A stretch of 64,000 nt of DNA. Source: Branchinecta lynchi. Lineage: Eukaryota; Arthropoda; Branchiopoda; Anostraca; Branchinectidae. A model generated the notes under the pieces. The model saw nothing but the letters and a program-made list of their open reading frames with translations, did no database searches and was not told the DNA's origin. Position numbers and translations under genes: made by a program. The DNA lies in NCBI GenBank assembly GCA_023053575.1, contig JAKZAP010000022.1:17298489-17362488 (forward strand), in the 5' to 3' direction. Below are positions 54,260-64,000 of the stretch, piece after piece (the first letter of the stretch is position 1; each line of letters begins with the position of its first letter).

Positions 54260-54950
54260 ATGTTTCATGCTTTTTTAGTAACTGTTGCTGATGCACTGAA
54301 CCTCCTTGAAGAGAGTGATCTCGATATCTCCGACGACGAAGAAGATATCGATCTTTGGCAGCCCCACAATGCTGAAAATGAAGAATCTGAAGAGGAATAT
54401 CCAGAGCCACATGCTGGACTTCCAAGCGCCGAAAGCTCTGAGTTGCTGCAAACCTTCATTCAGATTTTGAAGACGATTTGCCACTTTCGATGCGCCTTCA
54501 ACCAAAAGCCAAAGACACTGCTGCTGTAAAAGCCATGACTTGGAGGGAGAGCACGAGGTTTGAACGTGGACCTGAGAGAGCCAGTTGTCATTGACAATCA
54601 CTCGTACTGGAAACTTGAGCAATTTTTCCTGAAGTACTATCCAGATTTGTTATTCACTAACATGACCTTTTCGATGAACTTCAACTACCAGATGCTTCAT
54701 GGCAAGTCACTAAAAACTTCTTCAGAGGAGCTGAAGACCTTCTATGGCATCATCATTATGATAGGCAATTTTTGAAATCTACCAGGGTGCCATGACAATC
54801 CCCGAAGACATACGAGCGAATGGTCTATCAGCAGGGATAGTCTTGAGGCTGGTTGAAACTCTTCCTGATGGACCCAGTCTCTACTACGATCGCTACTTCA
54901 ACGCAGTCAAGCTTCTTGACAGTCTTGCAGGAAAGAAACCTTGATCCAAA
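54260..54950 (+). pseudogene. piggyBac-type transposase remnant
   Basis: An acidic N-terminus reads EESDLDISDDEEDIDLW. Then, in other frames, come DFEDDLPLSMRLQPKAKDT and PVVIDNHSYWKLEQFFLKYY with SSEELKTFYGIIIMIG (about 54708-54770), which match the start of the piggyBac DDE domain (E-F-x-ff then El-aFlGili-mG). After a deletion, GIVLRLVETLPDGPSLYYDR and YFNAVKLLDSL (about 54827-54930) match the V-rL-etlp-vyfDryFts-LL block, including one catalytic Asp. The rest is absent. piggyBac enzymes cut at TTAA; this one is dead. Confidence 0.65.
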
Positions 54951-55314
54951 CTCATATCCTCCTCCTCCTCTCTAGTAAAAAAAAAGATAGGGAACCATAG
55001 ATTTACCCCCCCCCCCCCTCCAAGAGATACTATACAAAAATTAAAAAAAAGGAAAGAAATAGGTTTGAAGTGTGAACATTGATTCGAGTGTAAAACACTC
55101 AAATATCGGATCAGAACCAAACCAGCAAACAACGCTTAGACAAACAGTTTCAAAATCATTAAAATAAAATATGATACAAAAGACAACTGTCTACGCAGGC
55201 ATTTCTAAGAAAACCTATGTAAGTAACAAAGGAAATCTAAGTTCAGTAGAGACTTTTCCCGCACCAAAGTATGGTTCATAGTGCAATCGTGAATTATCCA
55301 GTGGACCAAGAAAA

Positions 55315-56163
55315 ATGTCAGATAATGACGAAGCCAGCATGGACATAAAAAAAGAACACCACTGACAGTACCAGCAGTCCACGCCCTGTTCCAGCAGTTA
55401 ACGGAACGGGCAGGTGTCCTAGAACCAGACGAAGCTTGTCGATTTGGTTTCAACCTGGCCTGTGAAGTAAAAAGGCAACTGGACATACAGTGCCCAATCG
55501 TCCTAGTACGGACTGGTAACGACATAATATCAAGGATAGCCAACCAGACGAATATACCCGCAAACAAAATTTGGAAGTGCCTACCACCAACCTTCACGAT
55601 GAAAGTAGGAAGGATTAGCTGAAGTACACTATACCCTACAATCGAAGAAAAAACCTGGTCACTTAACGACGGCCGCTGCCCAACTTCAGTGGTGCCGTGG
55701 GCAATCGAGTACTTACTGGCACTATCAGAAATCGGACCAGCAATCCAGATACTGAGGACCCACAAAAAAGCATACACAGATGAGCTGCAACAACGTATCC
55801 TGGGTATACGCGCCAAGCTTTAGGGGCACGAAATGTGCCATGTCTCCGCAGTACGTCAACTCGCAGCCAAAAAAAAAGAAGGTACTGCAGGATGGTGAGC
55901 TACAAAGTCAGTACACAGCCAAACCAGAAAGAGCAGATGACAAAACAAATAGACGCGCCCTCAACAAGTACCGCCAGGGAGCAAAAGACAGAACCCCAGG
56001 AAGACAAAGACCCAAGCTGGTCCCTGGACTTTCTAGACAGCACTGGGGCACCAATGCTACTCCCAACCCTAGAAGACATAGAACACTGGGAAATACTCAT
56101 TGAGACAACCTTACCAGAGGAAAGTACGGCATCAGAAGGTACAGCAGCCAATCCTGAGACCTA
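55315..56163 (+). pseudogene. Unrecognised protein-coding region
   Basis: From ATG 55315 a short frame (MSDNDEASMDIKKE) slips at an A run into an open frame from 55329 reading TVPAVHALFQQLTERAGVLE, ACRFGFNLACEVKRQLDIQC and PIVLVRTGNDIISRIANQT. A single TGA at about 55618 interrupts it, and it continues with VVPWAIEYLLALSEIGPAIQ and LQQRILGIRAKL to about 55822. Further frames (55780-56163) are Lys/Gln-rich and end in an acidic tail (PTLEDIEHWEILIETTLPEE). In total it is near 280 codons, helical in look, like a nucleocapsid or Gag. I know no match. It could be the Gag of the surrounding LTR element or an integrated foreign gene. Confidence 0.4.
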
Positions 56164-56899
56164 GGTAAGTCCAAACCTTACTAGTAAACAAGCCAGAAAA
56201 AAAAGACTGCATGCCAACGATAGAGTGCTGCGACCACTAACAAAGAGCATGGTATTTATTATCCATGCACGAGGTTGAGAAATCCCTGCTTCTATAATGA
56301 ACTAATATATGACGCCAAGTTAGCCAATTTTACAAATTTGGCGAAGGTCAATTTAGCAAGCATGTTGATAGCTTCATCCAGTGGCATTACTCGTCTGCTT
56401 TAGTTTCTTGTTCTTTTAATATGTGAATCAATATATATATATGTATAGACCCGCAAACTAGCACTCGGTAATGCATGAGACTTGCAATCATGCTTGATTC
56501 TCTCTTTCTCGCTTAAAGTTATGTTGCTCGGCTATAACGAGAGATAGAGATCCTCCCGTAGCCGCTGTCGAGCGATATTTTCGACGGAGATATTAGACCC
56601 AAGCAGAAACCCACAAAATCAATTAACGGGATAGCCTACTTGGCACTCCGGACCATTGAAAGGTCACGGTCAGGATAAGGATTGAAATAACAGTTGAAGA
56701 TGGCACAGAAGTGGTGGGCAATCAATTTTCATATGGTTTATACCAATACCATCAACATCCATTGACAAAGATTTTAGTTGATTTATAGCCTTGGACACAT
56801 TTCGAATAGCGATGGGGATAACATGACCCTGATGTAGCTTTGCCGGCATTACAATTGTCTGTTCTCCACAGAAAACTGTCGCGCTCTCATGGGCTTATT
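56164..56899. other. No gene seen
   Basis: Non-coding by eye. A short (TA)n run lies at about 56432-56444. Confidence 0.45.
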
Positions 56900-57043
56900 C
56901 GTCTGTTTGATTCTTAATTAGATTTTGTTTGTATGTGTAGTGTTTTGCCTAATTATGTCTTCATATATTCTTTTGTACTCCACTGTTTTCGTCTTGTACG
57001 ATTTGTGGGTTAAAAATAAATTGTTATTATTATTATTATATCT
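56900..57043 (+). mobile_element. LINE A-like 3' tail fragment
   Basis: A T-rich UTR ends in tttgtgggttaaaaataaattg and (TTA)n at 57022-57043, matching the A2 end (tagtgggttaaaaaaaaatt plus (ATT)n at 30850-30884). No coding part is retained, so it is a very short 5'-truncated copy. Confidence 0.55.
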
Positions 57044-57868
57044 TAGAAATCCAGCGAGTCCCAGATTCTCACCTTACAAGCTCTCCGAAAGATTTAAGAG
57101 ATGTACATAGTTAAGTTTATTGAGTGTCCTATTACGTAAACATGAATTAAGGACGATTAGTGCCCGTAGTTACCCTAGTGTGGAAGAGAGGACTAACAAC
57201 TGCAACGACTCCTCACTGAGAAGTAAGGGTAGAATACCCTTAACACTCAACAACAGATCCCTCAGGAGAGAAAGGTCAGAACCATCAACGGCCACCCATA
57301 GGCGCATGATGCCGTGAATAGTGTGGGGGGAGGGGCCGATGGGAAAGTGCGGACGACGGGAGATGCAGGGAATCAGTTAAAATCGCGAAATAGCCCCACA
57401 GGAGAGCATCAGATTCCTTTTAGTTGTTTAACTGCGTCTAATTTTGATTTGTGCGATGGTACATAGCAAAGCCAAAAGTAAATGGCTAGATTCACCCCAC
57501 ACCCCAGGATCGGACTTCTCATCCGACGGTGAAAGGGGAGTAGGTGAAGACCGATTGTTTCTGACAGTGAGACCAGTGATAAATATATTTCAGTGTATAA
57601 ACTAAGTGGCACCCATGTAATAATAGCGAGAGGGCACCCTGAGAGCCCCGCTAGCACCAGTGATACGTATTTAGTATATGGATGCAAAACCCGAGCACTC
57701 CCCGAGAGGACTTGGATATAAGTTTTGCCAGTGTTGCGTATATCATATTTTTTCTCATTATCATGTTTATATGTCTTTATTATTATTAGGGGGCACCCTC
57801 CCAGGGGATCCCGACGCAGATACAAAATGTATCTGGACCCATTGTTGTAACGTATTTCTCTTCTTCGT
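57044..57868. other. Internal 3' region of the LTR-like element; no clear gene
   Basis: A plus-strand reading near 57560-57710 (TSDKYISVYKLSGTHVII and GHPESPASTSDTYLV) is open and polyprotein-like, but I cannot assign it. The long minus-strand frame at 57409-57897 is probably its shadow and runs into the LTR. Confidence 0.35.
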
Positions 57869-58267
57869 TGTATAGAGGAACCCCTGCGCCCCCTCACCCG
57901 GAAATAATGCCCAAACCCGCGAAAGTCCCCTCACGCAAAGTTCTTATTTGTCGCAGAAGCCTCCATTCCCTATACTTCGTTTCCCTTGCCAAGTGTCTCG
58001 AGCCCTTCATGCTATGAGAGCTCTCAGAAAACGGAAACACCTCAAGAAAAGCAGGTATAAAAAGGACCAATATATATTAGTAAGAGGTCAGTCGATCTTA
58101 AGCCAGACTTAAGGTAACAGTGTAATAGTGAAACTACAAGTGTATGTGCTCCATGTATGAAGTAAGTCGTAACGTTTATTAAACCTATACTCGCCCACTA
58201 GTTCGTTTGACTCTATAAACGCCCTAGGAGATAGACCTCACGAGCCTCCTCCACGCTACCGAATACT
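57869..58267 (+). repeat. 3' LTR-like repeat
   Basis: This 399-bp repeat matches 53293-53629 apart from two indels. TATA-like tataaaaagg lies at 58056-58065. Harbinger coding resumes directly after ccgaatac at its end. Confidence 0.7.
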
Positions 58268-58788
58268 TGTTTGTCTTGATAAAATCCAGCAAAAAGTCTA
58301 TTACAACCGCAAAGAATTCCACAGTATGGTACTGCAAGGGATATGTGACTCCAATAAGGTGTTCCAGAATGTGTTCACAGGATATTCAGGGTCATGCCAT
58401 GATGCTCGGGTGTTTAGAGCCAGTTCTGTTGGGCATGTCCTTTTGAGCAATCCTCAGCAACTGATTCCCCAAAGCAAACACATTCTCGGTGACTGCCTAT
58501 CCTCTTACAGAGGAATTAGTTAGTCCATACAAGTTGGCTGGAAGTTTGAAACCTACTCAGACTAACTTCAACAAAAAACATTCAGCAACCCGGATCGTGA
58601 TTGAGCACTCTTATGGCTTGTTGAAGGGACGCTTGAGAAAAGTTAGGCTCGTGGATACTGAATTGACTTTCATCCCTTATCTAATTGTGAGTGCTTGTGT
58701 TCTACACAATATTGGTCCGATCCATGAGGACTCTTTTCAACGCTGGTTTGACGAGAAACAGCACCATGTTCACAAATATAAGGTTTGA
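58268..58788 (+). pseudogene. PIF/Harbinger transposase, C-terminal half (DDE)
   Basis: The frame before the ATG at 58326 reads KIQQKVYYNRKEFHSMVLQG and continues GICDSNKVFQNVFTGYSGSC with HDARVFRASSVG, the second catalytic Asp block of Harbinger (G-x-HDarvf). After ILGDCLSSYRG a one-base shift gives YKLAGSLKPTQTNFNKKHS, ATRIVIEHSYGLLKGRLRKV (third acidic residue, Glu) and YLIVSACVLHNI, then TGA at 58786. These fit a HARBI1-like enzyme, which acts with a Myb-like partner and targets TWA sites. The partner ORF is not visible. Confidence 0.8.
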
Positions 58789-59108
58789 AGCCAAGCGTAC
58801 TCTAGGATCTTGACGGTTGTCATTACATCAATAGGTGGTAACAGATCTACAACCATTCGAACTTCTGCGATAGTGGCTTGTGATCCCGCAGCCTTTTCGA
58901 TTGACCATATGGCGTACCGTTCCCATTTTTTTTTGTTTTCGTCTGAGACTATCGACTTTCCATGATAGAGGACTCCAGCCAGCGCCATTTTGGGGAAGCT
59001 AGCTTGTTGATAACCCTTATCAACTTGTTCCACTAATCCAGCATATGGGCTCTTTCCTAATCGCTCCGATGCTAGTGTCAGTAGATCTAGTTCCGAATTC
59101 CAGTTCAA
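58789..59108 (-). other. Minus-strand open frame, unrecognised
   Basis: The frame from 59108 reads NWNSELDLLTLASERLGKSP and GLVEQVDKGYQQASFPKMAL with KKWERYAIWSIEKAAGSQ. It follows the reversed DIRS-like RT in the same direction, so it may be the continuation of that element. I know no domain that matches. Confidence 0.35.
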
Positions 59109-59177
59109 GTATCACCCTGTAGGTGTTCCAAATCATGTAACTTTACGACAACCCCAGCATATTTTCGACGATGCTCA

Positions 59178-59950
59178 TTAACTTCTGTACTCTGGTATTA
59201 CATATGCCTCTAACTTAGTGTCCACGATCATTCCAACAAACTTCATTCTCTGTACTGTCTCAAATTGGGACTTCTCATTCAGAAAATAACCTAACTTTGT
59301 CGACAACGCTACCGTCTTTCCTGCCATTGCCTTCGACTGATCTTGTGTTTCAGCTGCGGATCCTGTATCATCTTGGTACCGGACCTGTAGGCCTACCGCA
59401 CCTAAATTTCTCGTCGCTGATAGAGGAACATTTCCTATAACTTGGTAAACGTAGGAAGACAACTTAAAACGAAAAGGAATGGTATTACATTCGTACACTG
59501 GTTCTCTCCAACACCAAAATACTTTCTGGAATTCTCGTCCAGCAACACATGCTTGTATCCTTTGACCTCGTCAAATTTTTTAAGCCACCAATTCTGTCCA
59601 ATCATACCCTTGAACTTGTTTCAACATCTACTATCCATTCGTTCAAATACCTCGCGTTTGTGCACAATCCGGGCTTGGTTGGCTCGAGAGTTAGCGACAG
59701 CGCAATGTGAGGTAGCTCTACCTCACCCAACTTTACCGATTACCTGCCAAAATCCGTTACATGGACTCGTCAATAAACGTCTCAAACTTATTCGTGCACT
59801 TTCGATTTTCAAAAACTGCCTTAGGTGGTTCTCCGCTTCCATCTTCCTTTCGCTCACGCTTTTCGCGCTTCTAAAACTGCTGGATACTAAATCCTTCTCG
59901 AACCCATTTTAACGCCAATTATTTTCCGAGCACACTCTCAAGCATTCTGC
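59178..59950 (-). pseudogene. DIRS-like reverse transcriptase, reversed
   Basis: On the minus strand, frames shift several times: WVREGFSIQQFLE (about 59885), then HIALSLTLEPTKPGLCTNAR with YLNEWIVD (about 59720-59640), then DEVKGYKHVLLDENSRKYFG (about 59570-59510). The longest frame (59498-59178) carries GLQVRYQDDTGSAAE, with YQDD as the active site, then LSTKLGYFLNEKSQFETVQR and MKFVGMIVDTKLEAYVIPE. The LEP-KP-LC block is the same type as at 12.45 kb. Together they show two copies of one element type on opposite strands. DIRS-like is favoured, gypsy is the alternative. Confidence 0.7.
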
Positions 59951-60470
59951 CACTTGACTCCAGAACATCGATCTGTCCGATAAACTTCCAGCATAAAACT
60001 CAATTTTATCCGGTAATATTAGTGGCGTTTTTGATCGCCGTTCCCCTTAGACTTTCCATCGTCGATTTCCTTATAAGCCGTTCTTACTCGGCTTCGTCTT
60101 CACCTGCCGGCCTAATAGGTGTTTTTACATGAACAGCGACCCACGATCTCCGCCATTTTCTTGAAAGTCAACGTGCAACGCCCAACTTCGTAAGCTTGCA
60201 AGTTGGCATTGCAAGTTGGACTGGGAAATTTTTTACAGCCTATTAAGATGATGGAAGAAGAAAATTTGGATTATGTGCTGCATATTCTGGCATATTCAGA
60301 AGGAGTATTTACAGTCAAACGTAAGAAACTTTGAACTTTAGCTCAGTTATGAATGAAGTGCCTTTTCCATGCACTGATGCAGTTTTTTCTTTCTGTGTTT
60401 TTTGTTCTTGATTCGTTCTTGAAGAAGAGTTCCTTATTTAATTTAATTTACTACCTTATATATTTACCAA
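59951..60470. other. No gene seen; contains a shared motif
   Basis: ggcgtttttgatcg at 60024-60037 repeats the motif at 51982-51995 near the start of the Harbinger region, in direct orientation. It might mark a transposon end. Nothing else is recognisable. Confidence 0.4.
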
Positions 60471-60471
60471 A

Positions 60472-60965
60472 AGGTTACTTGAGGTTCTTAAGCAAAAGTA
60501 TTCCAATTTGCAAATCTTTTTGATTATGTGAGGGGTATCCAACCTCAGACTAATCTAATTGCTGACAGGAAAGTCTATCCTTCAGAAATATCTTTCTGGC
60601 TTCAAAAGTAACTAAAAGAATAAAACAGTTTTAAGTTAATTATTAGTTACGAAATGAGTTATATGTACCCGCCCGATTGCAAGTACTTTTTTGTACCTTT
60701 CTTGGGGTGGGTAAAATTATTTGGTTGTAAAAATATATTGAACTGAACTGAACAAGAAGAAATCATCAGACAGAAGCAAAGGTTACTTGAGGCTCTTAAA
60801 CATAAGAATTCCAGTATGCAAAATTCTTTTGATTACGTCAGGGGTATCCAACCTCAAACTAACCTAACTGCTGCTAGGAAAGTCTATCCTTCAGACATAT
60901 CTGTCTGGCTTGAAAAGTAACTAAAAGAAAAAAATAAGAAGAAATCATCAGACCGAAGCAGTCAT
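60472..60965. repeat. Duplicated segment split by a CR1/L2-like tail
   Basis: A unit of about 180 bp occurs twice: 60472-60630 plus 60749-60778, and 60779-60965. The second copy contains an open frame, EEIIRQKQRLLEALKHKNSS to YPSDISVWLEK, ending in TAA near 60919. The first copy has a one-base deletion in it. Between the halves of the first unit lies about 120 bp ending in aatatattgaactgaactgaac, a CR1/L2-like 3' tail. Confidence 0.6.
60625..60748 (+). mobile_element. CR1/L2-like 3' tail insertion
   Basis: The segment reads ...gtacctttcttggggtgggtaaa... and ends with (TGAAC)n at about 60733-60748. The position inside one unit of a tandem duplication shows that the duplication came first. Confidence 0.5.
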
Positions 60966-61609
60966 ACGCAGATCCGAAATTTGGCATGGCGTTCTCAGTC
61001 TTGACCACATTTTCCTTTACTAGATAAAAAGGATCATGCTGGGCATCACAAATTAGACGCTCCATTGTAAAGGATGCACATTGATCAGTAATCTTTCAGA
61101 AGATGGAGCACACAGGTGTAATTGTTGAGAGATATTCCTTCGCGGTGAATCGTTTGAGATGGGGAGCCTCGGGTTAGCAGAATCCTTTGTTATGGAGTAC
61201 AGTCGCTTAACTTGGCTACTCTCCTTGCTGCAAGAGGAGTCATCAAATTAGCTGAAGTTCAGAAATTTTTAAAAGAATAAGCATAATTTTACTTCTTTTG
61301 CTAGGACTGCATGGAGACTCCAGTAACATTTTTGCAACAAACTTGTAGTTCATTAAATTGAAGATTTAATAATTTATTGATAATTTATTAAAGTTAACAA
61401 AGGGCCATACAACAGTATTCATTATCGCAATTAACTAACAAAATTGACCTTCAAAATTACATACAAGAAGATCACTTCTTTTTACTCTTCTAGTATTCGC
61501 CAAATTACCTCCGATCTAAACTTCCAGTATACACTTAAAATTACATACCGACCAAATTACCTGACGATTCGTCGACTTCATAATACAGGGTAATAGTATG
61601 GGCACCCCA
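60966..61609. other. No gene seen
   Basis: Only short frames occur. AT-rich sequence runs from 61350 to 61560. Confidence 0.5.
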
Positions 61610-62030
61610 CCAAAAAATCTATCACTAATTTCCTTCAACCCCGGACAATCTGTCAGCAGATGGCATAAACCTCTCTTCTACCTCACCACAAAATAGGCAA
61701 GCACACACAGCCACTGGTAAAGACCTATTCTTTTCAAAAACCTTTTTCCTACTTCGTAATGGGAGATAGTTCGCCCGGAGTTGGAACCACATCTTTAATA
61801 TTTCTGCGGGTAGGCCTAGCTTAAAATAAAATTATAATCCAAACAAATTCTTAAGCTTCGGATAATTACTGAGCGTCTCCGACTTCCGAATAGCCTCATT
61901 CCAGAACTGAGTTTCTTGGTCCTGAAGTACTGAAGTAAATTTTCCAATCTTCGGCATCACCATGTCCATCATTCCAAGCATGCGACAGTCCAGCTTCGTC
62001 CAACTGCTTTTTCACTTGTCAAGGACAAGA
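61610..62030 (-). pseudogene. LINE G-type C-terminal fragment, reversed
   Basis: On the minus strand from about 62015 the sequence reads KKQLDEAGLSHAWNDGHGDA, then DQETQFWNEAIRKSETLSNY, LGLPAEILKMWFQLRANYLP and LFCGEVEERF. This matches the order in LINE G (KKIIEDCGLGGRGWNE, DQEIQLWSCRV, LRPEELKWMVSLRADSLP, CPMCGSLGED). One frameshift and a damaged finger are visible. RT sequence upstream is absent. Confidence 0.65.
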
Positions 62031-63200
62031 ACGGTTCTTTTTTGCCTTCTTTATCCCTGGATAAAATGTGTGGTATATTTTGTATTACAAAAACATTGCA
62101 CATGCTGATGTATGAAATACCTTCATTTGATGCGCTTGATACCAGCTAGAGACTGGGATAATTTTGAGCAGTAGTAAATACAAGCGATCCCTACAGAATC
62201 ACACTGTGAAGTGACAGTTACTGCCATATACTATTGAAGCTTGTAACACCACATAACTAACTAAAATAAAAATCTTTAGGTACCCCAGTCTCCATCAATC
62301 CCCTGGCCTGATTTTTTCACAATCTCACACCCAGGACCTAATATTTAGCATACCCTATTCCTAGTTTTCAACAGGCCCTACCATGAGGCCAAATGCTGGG
62401 TATTTCAAACCAATAATATGGTTAAAACTTTAATGAACCTCCATCCTTAGTAGAGGAGTGGGTCAGGGTTATTGTACCCACCATAGTAAAACTGATTGGC
62501 ATAGGGTATGGTAAATGCTGCAATTTACTGAATGGGATAAGCTGGATTTAGATTGCCCACAGTTTTGCATATCCTACTCAAACTGCGAGTTCTATCTGCC
62601 AAATGCCGACTAACCTAGCACAATAAAATAAAGTAGAGTGCCAGTAGGGTTCTCAGGTTTTCTGTTCTGCTTAAAGTATTGACATTTGAAACAGTAAATA
62701 ATTTTTTTTTTCAAGCAAATAATTTGTGTCTAGCAAAGGCCTCATTTGCTAATTGAGTAATAACCTGTTCGACTAGCAACCCAGCATATAACTAACCCAT
62801 CAGTCTACCACTAACCCATTTAGAGGGTATGCTATATATTTGAGATATGCCCATTGTAGGCACTGGGAATCCAAAAATCGAGGGCTTGAATGCTGATGAT
62901 GTTCTGAACATAGTTTGTAGAAAATCTCCGCAAATCTTTTCTGGCACTATTATTGTAGGATAAACAACCAGGATCAAAAGCCAACTGTCCTGCCCTTCCC
63001 TTTAGAGCTCATTAGAATCGCAGCAATTTACTACAGCACCACTCTTGAATCTTCTTGTGACAATGTGAGATAGATAGAATAGAAAGTAAATAAGCAATGG
63101 AACAAAACCGACCCCTTAATGTTTTTTCTGGTTTAATGTGTATCACTATCTAGTAAGCCAACAACTGTCCGACTGTTTAGTCAGATTGAAATCTCTTTGC
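62031..63200. other. No gene seen; possible intron
   Basis: AT-rich sequence with short frames only. If the open frame at 63.2-63.7 kb is a host exon, this could be its upstream intron. Confidence 0.4.
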
Positions 63201-63211
63201 TTGATTTACAG

Positions 63212-63733
63212 GCTGCCCTCATACAGGCCAAGGATGCTGACTGATTGTATGCTTTTGGTACAACAGCAGAGCTTAAAGATGTCCATGGGGTCCCAAAAAT
63301 CATGGCCGGGAGAGATCCTACCTTTGTGGATAAAGTATACGAGGTGATGAGTTCACAAGAATCAAAAAGTGCTTGGTACAACACCGAAAAGGAAAAGCGA
63401 GAAGGCAAAGCTAGATTGGCAATTGTAAAGGACTTTCTAGATGTGGCTGAAACAATCCAAGAGGAAACCAAGGCCCAACTCAGGGCGTGGGTAGCTGCTA
63501 ACATGCCTGCTGACAAGGTAAAGCTGGCAGAAAGAATCATGGTGGATTGGGAGGCGGAAATATCAAAACAGACGTCTTCTTATGTAACAGTGGAAGAGCG
63601 CTTCCTTGCTATCGATCATAGAGGGTTTCCATCAATCAAGAACTCTCTAGTTGCTATCATGACTGATTTTGTTGAAAAGGTGTCCGGAGACACTCTTAGA
63701 GATGAGCTAGAGCGCCTTGCTAGTTCACCGTAA
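63212..63733 (+). CDS. Possible host exon or retrocopy, unrecognised
   Basis: An open frame of 163 codons runs from 63245, just after an in-frame TGA at 63242, to a stop at 63731. The first ATG in frame is at 63302. It reads TTAELKDVHGVPKIMAGRDP, KVYEVMSSQESKSAWYNTEK, LRAWVAANMPADKVKLAERI and FPSIKNSLVAIMTDFVEKVS. It is charged, helical and free of lesions, unlike the transposon remnants. ttgatttacag at 63201-63211 resembles a splice acceptor, but the frame after it meets the TGA. An A-run at 63787-63799 follows the stop by about 55 bases, so a retrocopy is possible. I do not recognise the family. Confidence 0.4.
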
Positions 63734-64000
63734 CTAAGAGGCCTGATTGAGTAGTAAGACATGTAGATGATGAATAGGTAGACATAAAAAAAAAAAATTT
63801 AAACTATGACTCACAGTTTCTTCCTTTCTTAGCTACCTAGCCGCGCTCAGTCCGCTGGAGTGGTTTCTGTTTATCCAGGTTAACGACCATTTTTCTTCCA
63901 CAAAAAGTCTTTAAGGTTTTGATGGTCATTCTCACTCCTATAACTTCCCCATCCAGGACGCCGTCTGGATCTGGAGCAACAGCGACAAGCAAAATCAGGA
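63734..64000. other. No gene seen
   Basis: Contains an A-run at 63787-63799. No other signal. Confidence 0.5.

Larger units (their letters stand above)
53293..58267 (+). mobile_element. LTR-like element inserted in Harbinger
   Basis: Two direct repeats, 53293-53629 and 57869-58267, bound a 5-kb segment lying exactly where the Harbinger frame is broken. Both begin TGTA, share aggaacccctgcgccccctc and the TATA-like tataaaaagg, and end ccgaatac. Inside are piggyBac remains, an unrecognised coding region, a LINE tail and little else. No RT or integrase of its own is seen, so the family is unknown. Target duplications were not found. Strand is taken from the TATA position. Confidence 0.65.

Noticed and set aside
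55205..55816. Minus-strand frame of 203 codons as a membrane protein
   Set aside because: It overlaps the plus-strand unrecognised coding region, whose composition is more natural. Hydrophobicity on the minus strand follows from base composition.
57409..57897. Minus-strand frame of 162 codons as a gene
   Set aside because: It crosses into the 3' LTR-like repeat, has no domain, and the plus-strand reading looks more protein-like.
53293..58267. Target-site duplication around the LTR-like element
   Set aside because: The bases next to the two repeats (accag and ttgtt) do not match, so no duplication can be claimed.

Overview
This window is a piece of an animal (invertebrate-type) nuclear genome made almost entirely of old, broken and nested transposable elements. 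There is no bacterial gene organisation, no operon-like array and no rRNA gene, and I found no tRNA by eye. The mix is non-LTR retrotransposons with APE-type endonucleases, a Penelope-like element, Ty3/gypsy pieces, DIRS-like reverse transcriptases, two hAT elements, PIF/Harbinger, piggyBac and a zinc-finger tyrosine recombinase. That mix is common in genomes of cnidarians, molluscs, crustaceans and other invertebrates; I cannot name the species from sequence alone. For convenience LINE families are called A, B, D, E, F, G and H here; the letters are mine.

Layout. 1-3.5 kb: decayed LINE A copy (A1) carrying a tiny reversed LINE tail. 4.4-10.95 kb: minus-strand LINE G split in two by a nearly full-length plus-strand CR1/L2-like LINE H, with a perfect 12-bp target duplication. 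11-12.7 kb: gag and RT of a DIRS-like element. 12.7-15 kb: a LINE E scrap, a zinc-finger fragment, then mostly empty sequence. 15.1-16.7 kb: hAT transposase with a BED-like finger. 16.7-18.15 kb: head-to-head LINE fragments. 18.2-20.7 kb: LINE E, then a PHD-finger LINE ORF1 (F). 21.4-22.4 kb: Penelope-like RT tail plus remnant GIY-YIG. 22.9-23.4 kb: repeat family shared with 43.6-43.9 kb. 24.0-26.5 kb: gypsy gag scrap interrupted by LINE D with RNase H. 27.1-30.9 kb: LINE A copy A2. 31.8-33.95 kb: second gypsy copy (gag and RT). 33.96-42.0 kb: LINE B whose ORF1 is interrupted by a 3.8-kb hAT with TIRs, an 8-bp target duplication and an internal 149-bp tandem array. 44.9-45.4 kb: reversed LINE RT scrap. 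45.8-49.16 kb: LINE A copy A3, which has the longest ORF in the window (859 codons). 50-51.6 kb: zinc-finger tyrosine recombinase. 52-58.8 kb: Harbinger transposase split by an element with two LTR-like direct repeats, itself holding piggyBac remains and an unrecognised ORF. 58.8-60 kb: reversed DIRS-like RT. 60.2-62.0 kb: duplicated short ORF, then a LINE G C-terminus. 63.2-63.7 kb: a 163-codon open frame that may be the only host-gene piece.

How it works together: the elements do not form a pathway. They form a stratified record of insertions. The most informative points are the nesting junctions, the TAATG stop/start overlaps between ORF1 and ORF2 in LINE A, the intact hAT boundaries, the zinc-finger recombinase and the unidentified ORF near 55.3-56.2 kb.
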